DNA from: Ancylostoma caninum
Taxonomy: Eukaryota; Nematoda; Chromadorea; Rhabditida; Ancylostomatidae
Assembly: GCA_037903475.1 (NCBI GenBank)
Contig: JBAJFG010000566.1
Coordinates: 186,001-250,000 of the forward strand
Length of the DNA: 64,000 nt
Reading direction: 5' to 3'
Shown here: one piece after another, positions 59,261 to 64,000 of the stretch
Numbering within the stretch: the first letter of the stretch is position 1
Layout: every line of letters starts with the position of its first letter
The notes under the pieces: generated by a model
The model's database searches: none
What the model was told of the DNA's origin: nothing
The model's input: the letters and a program-made list of their open reading frames with translations, nothing else
Program-made: the position numbers and the translations under genes

Positions 59261-62200
59261 ATGGCGGAGTCCGGAGATGTTCTGGAGGACCTTAGCATAG
59301 CACAAGGCGCAGTTCTAGTGAAGTCGTGCGAGGTAACCTCTATGATAATGCCATTGGCCGGTTATAATTCTACTCAATTGTCGTAGGGAAACTGATTGCA
59401 TTGTCGAAAGCGTGGATAGTGACAAGGTTTTGAGTATTGGATTTTTTCACTCTGAACTCTGGATTTTTCGATTTTTGCTGGCGGAGAGACTACGCAACAG
59501 ATGCTGAAACTCACCAGGGCTCCGTTGTAAATTTCAAAAGCTCTTACAATCATTGAACAACGTGTCCTTGTGCAAGAGTCGAAAGATTATCAATTGCTCT
59601 GATTCTGCGTGTTTTCAGGTACCACAGGATGCAACAGTTATCCGCGGCTACGATTTTAATGAAGGCATTGATTTTTCCAAGTTGATGGCTTCATATCTGT
59701 CCACCGGCTTCCAGGCTACTCATTTGGGAAAGGCCATTGTGGTGCTCCTTGCAATTTCTAGTATTCTTCAAGCCCTAGTAGTAGAATTTTGTTTAGGAAG
59801 TTAATGCAATGTTGGATGCTCGGGAGAAGGAGCAAACAGATGAAAAACGTGGTCACTTCTTCCCATATCCAGAGAAACGGCCTATCCCTCCTTGTACTAT
59901 ATTCCTCGGATATACGTCAAATCTAGTCAGCAGCGGTCTGAGGGAGGTAAGAGCATCCTCAAGGGCTTCTTCTGCCTCTCATGCAAAGGTTCAGCAGCTG
60001 TGTGAAGGAATGTTGCAAAATTCTTCTATATCCTGAATTCTCGTTGTGAAATCGTCTTGATATTCATTATTGAGTTTGCACATGGTAAACATGATTACTC
60101 CCGAAGTTTACCTTATTGGCAAAAATTTACCTCCAACCGAGATGGTAAGGAGACCAACGATGGTCAACATAGTTGGGTATATGTTGGTAGACTACGTAAC
60201 AACATGAGGCGCGTTATACGTTCATGAGTTCTAACTCAAGTGTAGGAAGCACTATTCAGTGGTTCTAGGCGTTTATTTTTGTCGTAGCTCATCTTCTCCA
60301 CCCCCCTCCAGTGGCGGACGCAGAGGGGGCGGGAGGGGGGATGGAGGAGATGAGCTACCATCCCGAGGAGGGGTCGCCAAATTTTTGAAATTACTTTGCA
60401 GTAGAAGTAAAAACCTTCTATCAGTTTGTTTTTAATTTTCCATTTTTATTAATATTTTTAGAACGTTTTTCTAATCAACTTCTTTTTCTTTGGCCCAGAA
60501 TGTCCCTTTCACCCACCAGTCCAACCTCTCCTAAGTGCGAACGTGCAAACCTAATGGAAATGAGTTCTTTAAAATAAATGTGGAGCGAATATGCTTGCTG
60601 CATTTTATATCTGTCCAGCTAACATGGAAGTAACTGCTGCAAATTCTTCTTATTCATTAAAAAAATAGTGGATATATTGATTTGAAACTGTAGAAATTTG
60701 AGAGGAAAGAGTGAATGTATTGGAAAGTAATCTTACCAAAAAAAGTCAGCTCATAATAGTGATATGGTGTAGGAGCCGCTGTTTTTCCTCTGAAACAAAT
60801 AAAATTACCTCAACCAACTCTGCATATTATACACAGAAGAGCAGCGCGCATAGCGTTGTAACATTCTCTACATGTTACCGACGTCCTGACATCTCCATTC
60901 CTCAGTAGGAACTCGTTCCTGAGCTTGATCGAAGCTATGGTCCATGCATTGCGTGGTGTTCTGGTTTTATTCTAGAACAGAACCGTCTGGGTGAATCATG
61001 ACATGTGATTGATCTGCAGGTGACACAGTGTTACTCAAGCTTATGTCATTCAAGTAATTTTGAGCAGAGGTCTCATTGATTCGATTTTTTTTGACTTCGA
61101 TTTAATCCATCAGAATGAATTGTTCTCGTGCTCAAATATTTGAGTAGTCCATGAGTTGAAATGTTCAGCTTCTTGGGTATTCGAAAATATACTTAGTTTC
61201 AAGTGCATTTGTGTAGTGTGCTGTTTCGTAGCCCGTCCCACCTCGGAAGCGTTTTCGAGATTCTCGCGTCAAACGAATGTCCGTGAGTCCCTGACCACAA
61301 AGGTGTATTGCAAATTTTGGGGTGGTTTCATAATCATGATACGCACAGCATGTGATTTTGAGCAAAACTGGCGGAAAACTCATTTTCTAGTCTCAGTTTG
61401 TGGGGAGCTCGTGGGCAGAGCCAAGTCGGGACTACGGGTTTTCTGCCACATGCACTGTCTCTCTGGTACTCGCCCTTGAGGCGCTCCTTTTATCCAGTTA
61501 GGAAGTGGTTGATGAGGAACTTTAACGAGGAGAACGTATTTCCTCAGAAGCATCCACGAGCGGATAATTCAAGAACCTCGTTCTCCCATTTTAGCTCCGC
61601 CCACAAGTTGTCCAAGAATTGGGGCTCTAGAAAGGGTTTCCCTGCAGTTTTTACTGAAATATATGTACCATTTCGATCAGGCGCTGATGGAGATTATTTT
61701 CATGTGGGCATCTCAGAACAGATTCTGTGGTGAGGCAGTGTTTTTAGGCAGTGCTTTAGGGCAAGTTTTTTTCACGCCTGCTGTTAACAAAGGCCCCTTA
61801 CAGATACTAATAAGAAGATTGGCCTTGGTTTCGCTAGAGACAGTGGCGAACGCAGAGAGTGGGCGGGAAGGGGGTGGGAGGGGTGGGAAAAAGTGGGGTC
61901 TCCGCCACTTTGGAAACCCAAGTGGAAAATCAAGTTAATAAAATTATCAGTTATAATATTAGATAATTGATAAGAATTTCTTAAAAACTGAAAAACATAA
62001 TGTAAATAGACAATAAAAAATGAACTAGTACAATATTTTTATTAGTATTGTAAAGTAATTTTGAAAATTTGGCGACCCATTCTCCCCCCCCTCCCCCCTC
62101 CCGAGAGTGGGTCGTCAATATTTGTTGCTAAAGAATCTTTCAACAGGTGTTGCGGTTTGTGGTGCAACATAACCTCGTCGATTGCATTGTGACAAGTGCG

Positions 62201-64000
62201 GGTGGAGTGGAAGAAGATCTCATCAAATGTTTACGGCCGTCCTATTTAGGCGATTTCCGCATGGATGGGAAACAGCTACGGTTAGTTCTGGATAGATGTA
62301 GAGTCCTACTGTTTTTAGACAAGACAAGTAGCGGAGTGCAATCGTCTGCAGCAAGCTTCCCGTGGTTATTACTTGAATTTCAGCTCTCGGGGACTGAACA
62401 GAGCTGGTAATATCCTGATTCCTAACGATAACTATTGTGCATTTGAGGACTGGCTATCGCCGATTCTGGATGAGTGCTTGAAGGAGCAGCAGGAGACTGG
62501 CTTTAGCTGGACACCCTCAAAACTTTGTCAAAGGTTTTTCACCTTTTTCGAACATTTTCCTTTGAAAGGATTAATTAATTGATCAGAACTTCTTGAATAA
62601 GGCAAAAGTTTTTGATGAATGTCAGGGTTATCCACAGCAGGGTTTTTTGACATACAGCTATTCATCATCCAGTGATTTTTTTTCCTCTATGTATGGCTAC
62701 ACTCCAGGTTAGGCGAGAAAATCAATAATGAGGACTCCATACTTCATTGGGCTGCTCGAAATCATATCCCTGTTTTCTGCCCAGCTCTTACTGATGGTAG
62801 CCTTGGAGATATGCTGTATTTTCATTCGGTCAAGCACTCACCAGGAATCCGACTCGATATAGTGGAGGTATGGCCCATTCTGAATGATTTATGTACATAC
62901 AGTGGACGTCAACGGCGGTGGCCCATTCGCGGCCTCGAGAAAGACGCCGCGCAAGCGCGCCACGGAAATCATAGCCGATGTCTTCTGCTGCTTTTATGGT
63001 ATTTCTAGTAGCTTTTCTATCCGTTTCAAGGATTTTCGACCGAAACGGGAAGAAAGCGCCTAGGAATAGCACTCCGGCGGCAGACGACACCGATCCTGGC
63101 GCGCGCGGCGCGGTTGCGCGGCGTCTCTCTCGAGGCCATGGGTGGGCCACCGTCTTTGACGTCCACTGTATATTTTAGCCCGAAGCCTATTCGAACTTCG
63201 ACATTTTTCGAGCCTATGATCAAAAAGTAAAGTGGATACAAAGGAAATACAAGAAAGGCAGTTGTCAGAGAAATCCCAAAAAGAAGAGAAAATTCCGCTA
63301 CAACTCAGCGTAACTCGCAATTTTGTGGAAATGGATTTTATACAATCATTACTAATGATAGAGCGCTTCTGCACGTAGTGATAAGAAATTCCTTTTTTTT
63401 CCTCGAAAACTTCGTATAAAAGGACTGTCTTAGCTCATGACTGTTTTCAAAATTCTTATGCGAGAAGAATTTTCAGGAGGCGCTGATCGCAACGCTACCC
63501 ACGGTTCCTTACAGATGTAAAAGAAACCCTTCGACTCCGTCTTTGTGGTGAATTCGGGATAACCAGTCAGGCATCTGCCACTAGCCTAAGCAACTGGCGA
63601 TGTCGACCACTGGCGCCCAGAGCTTCTTCGTGACAGATGTCTCAATGAACACCTCGATTTCTCTTTAAAGAAGTGCTCAAAGACGGGTTTTTTTTGACAC
63701 TTGGCTGAGCAGTCACGTATTTCATTACGATCGCCGTTTCGTGAAGATTTTCCTCCATATAAGAATCTCGAAAACGATTCTGAGCTGAGACGCGGCTGTT
63801 ACAGTATGCCCTAAATCTGCTCATTATTTGCTTTTTAATGTTATTTTCAAGTCATGAATTTCAGTCTCGCTTTTCATTAGGGAATGCACCCAAAGAAAAA
63901 CTTACAAACTGCTTCACGTTCATACTCTCTGTTTGGATGTAGCTACTTAGTTCTTATTATGTTCAGGATGTACGTCACATCAACACTATGGCTGTCAAGA
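59261..64000 (+). CDS. dhps-1: Deoxyhypusine synthase (3' part outside window)
   Basis: Uses NAD and spermidine to make deoxyhypusine on a lysine of translation factor eIF5A; cytosolic tetramer in other species. Exons are 59261-59332, 59619-59738, 59797-59946, 62147-62280, 62384-62533, 62708-62867 and 63967 onward, with phases agreeing throughout. Visible blocks match human DHPS in order: [39 protein letters not shown] (NAD binding), [59 protein letters not shown] and [10 protein letters not shown] at the edge. About 273 of roughly 370 residues are present; the active-site lysine region (GGGVVKHH in human) lies beyond the window. Intron 3 (2.2 kb) holds two hAT-type elements and intron 6 a family A element. 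The symbol follows the C. elegans gene. Third gene of the proposed operon. Confidence 0.95.
60309..60530. mobile_element. hAT-type miniature element, copy in dhps intron 3
   Basis: It starts CAGTGGCGGACGCAGAGGGG and continues GGTCGCCAAATTTTTGAAAT, TACTTTG, an AT-rich core and TTTGGCCCAGAATGTCCC, the same segment order and orientation as 14786-15049. The right end is eroded. Confidence 0.65.
61841..62110. mobile_element. hAT-type miniature element, reversed copy abutting dhps exon 4
   Basis: CAGTGGCGAACGCAGAG then AGTGGGCGGGA, GTGGGGTCTCCGCC and TGGAAAATCAA match the reverse complement of the right side of 14786-15049, ending with GGCGACCCATTCTCC and a C-run. It stops about 40 bases before the acceptor of exon 4 (62147), so the insertion has come close to that splice site. 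Confidence 0.7.
62900..63168. mobile_element. MITE family A, copy 3, in dhps intron 6
   Basis: TA-flanked on both sides; the ends are CAGTGGACGTCAACGGCGG and the inverted GTCTTTGACGTCCACTG. The interior folds on itself as in copies 1 and 2 (TATTTCTAGTAGCTTTTCT against CGCCTAGGAATAGC). Confidence 0.92.

Overview
The window looks like nuclear DNA of a nematode, most likely a strongylid (hookworm-like) rhabditid. The genes are split by many short GT-AG introns whose acceptors follow the TTTCAG pattern. Spliced-leader-type acceptors sit 2-10 bases before start codons. The gaps are packed with small foldback transposons. I see no bacterial-style operons, rRNA, tRNA or CRISPR. The species call is inference from gene structure and protein similarity recalled from memory.

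Layout. 1-6365: a decayed Ty3/Gypsy LTR retrotransposon, cut off on its 5' side by the window edge, with a frameshift, an in-frame stop and a 3' LTR. 6366-25070: mostly gene-poor DNA with foldback elements, a microsatellite, a hAT-type miniature element with a clear 8-bp target duplication, and one weak first-exon candidate. 25071-30651: a multi-exon plus-strand gene for a proline-rich cytoplasmic protein that I cannot name; its last intron carries two arrays of a 42-bp minisatellite. 33826-44431, minus strand: a large gene of about 30 exons for a USP25/USP28-type ubiquitin-specific protease (about 1,270 aa). 44432-50975: a repeat-rich spacer. 50976-64000, plus strand: three tightly packed genes, ash-2 (Set1/MLL complex subunit, SPRY domain), hydroxyacylglutathione hydrolase (glyoxalase II) and deoxyhypusine synthase (3' end outside the window).

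How the genes relate. The three plus-strand genes are separated by only about 250 and 190 bp, and each has a splice-acceptor sequence just before its ATG. This is what a C. elegans-type operon resolved by SL1/SL2 trans-splicing looks like. From memory, and unchecked, the same three genes are neighbours in C. elegans (Y17G7B cosmid region). Their jobs differ: histone H3K4 methylation, methylglyoxal detoxification and eIF5A hypusination. The cluster is therefore a housekeeping co-transcription unit rather than a pathway. The USP gene is transcribed divergently from ash-2 across a 6.5-kb spacer.

Repeats. At least eight families of short inverted-repeat elements are present. One family of about 270 bp, palindromic over its whole length, is found three times, each time in an intron of a conserved gene (USP, ash-2, dhps). 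The most unusual local event is an exact 57-bp copy of part of an ash-2 zinc-finger exon lying in intron 1 of the same gene, preceded by a usable splice acceptor in the correct phase.
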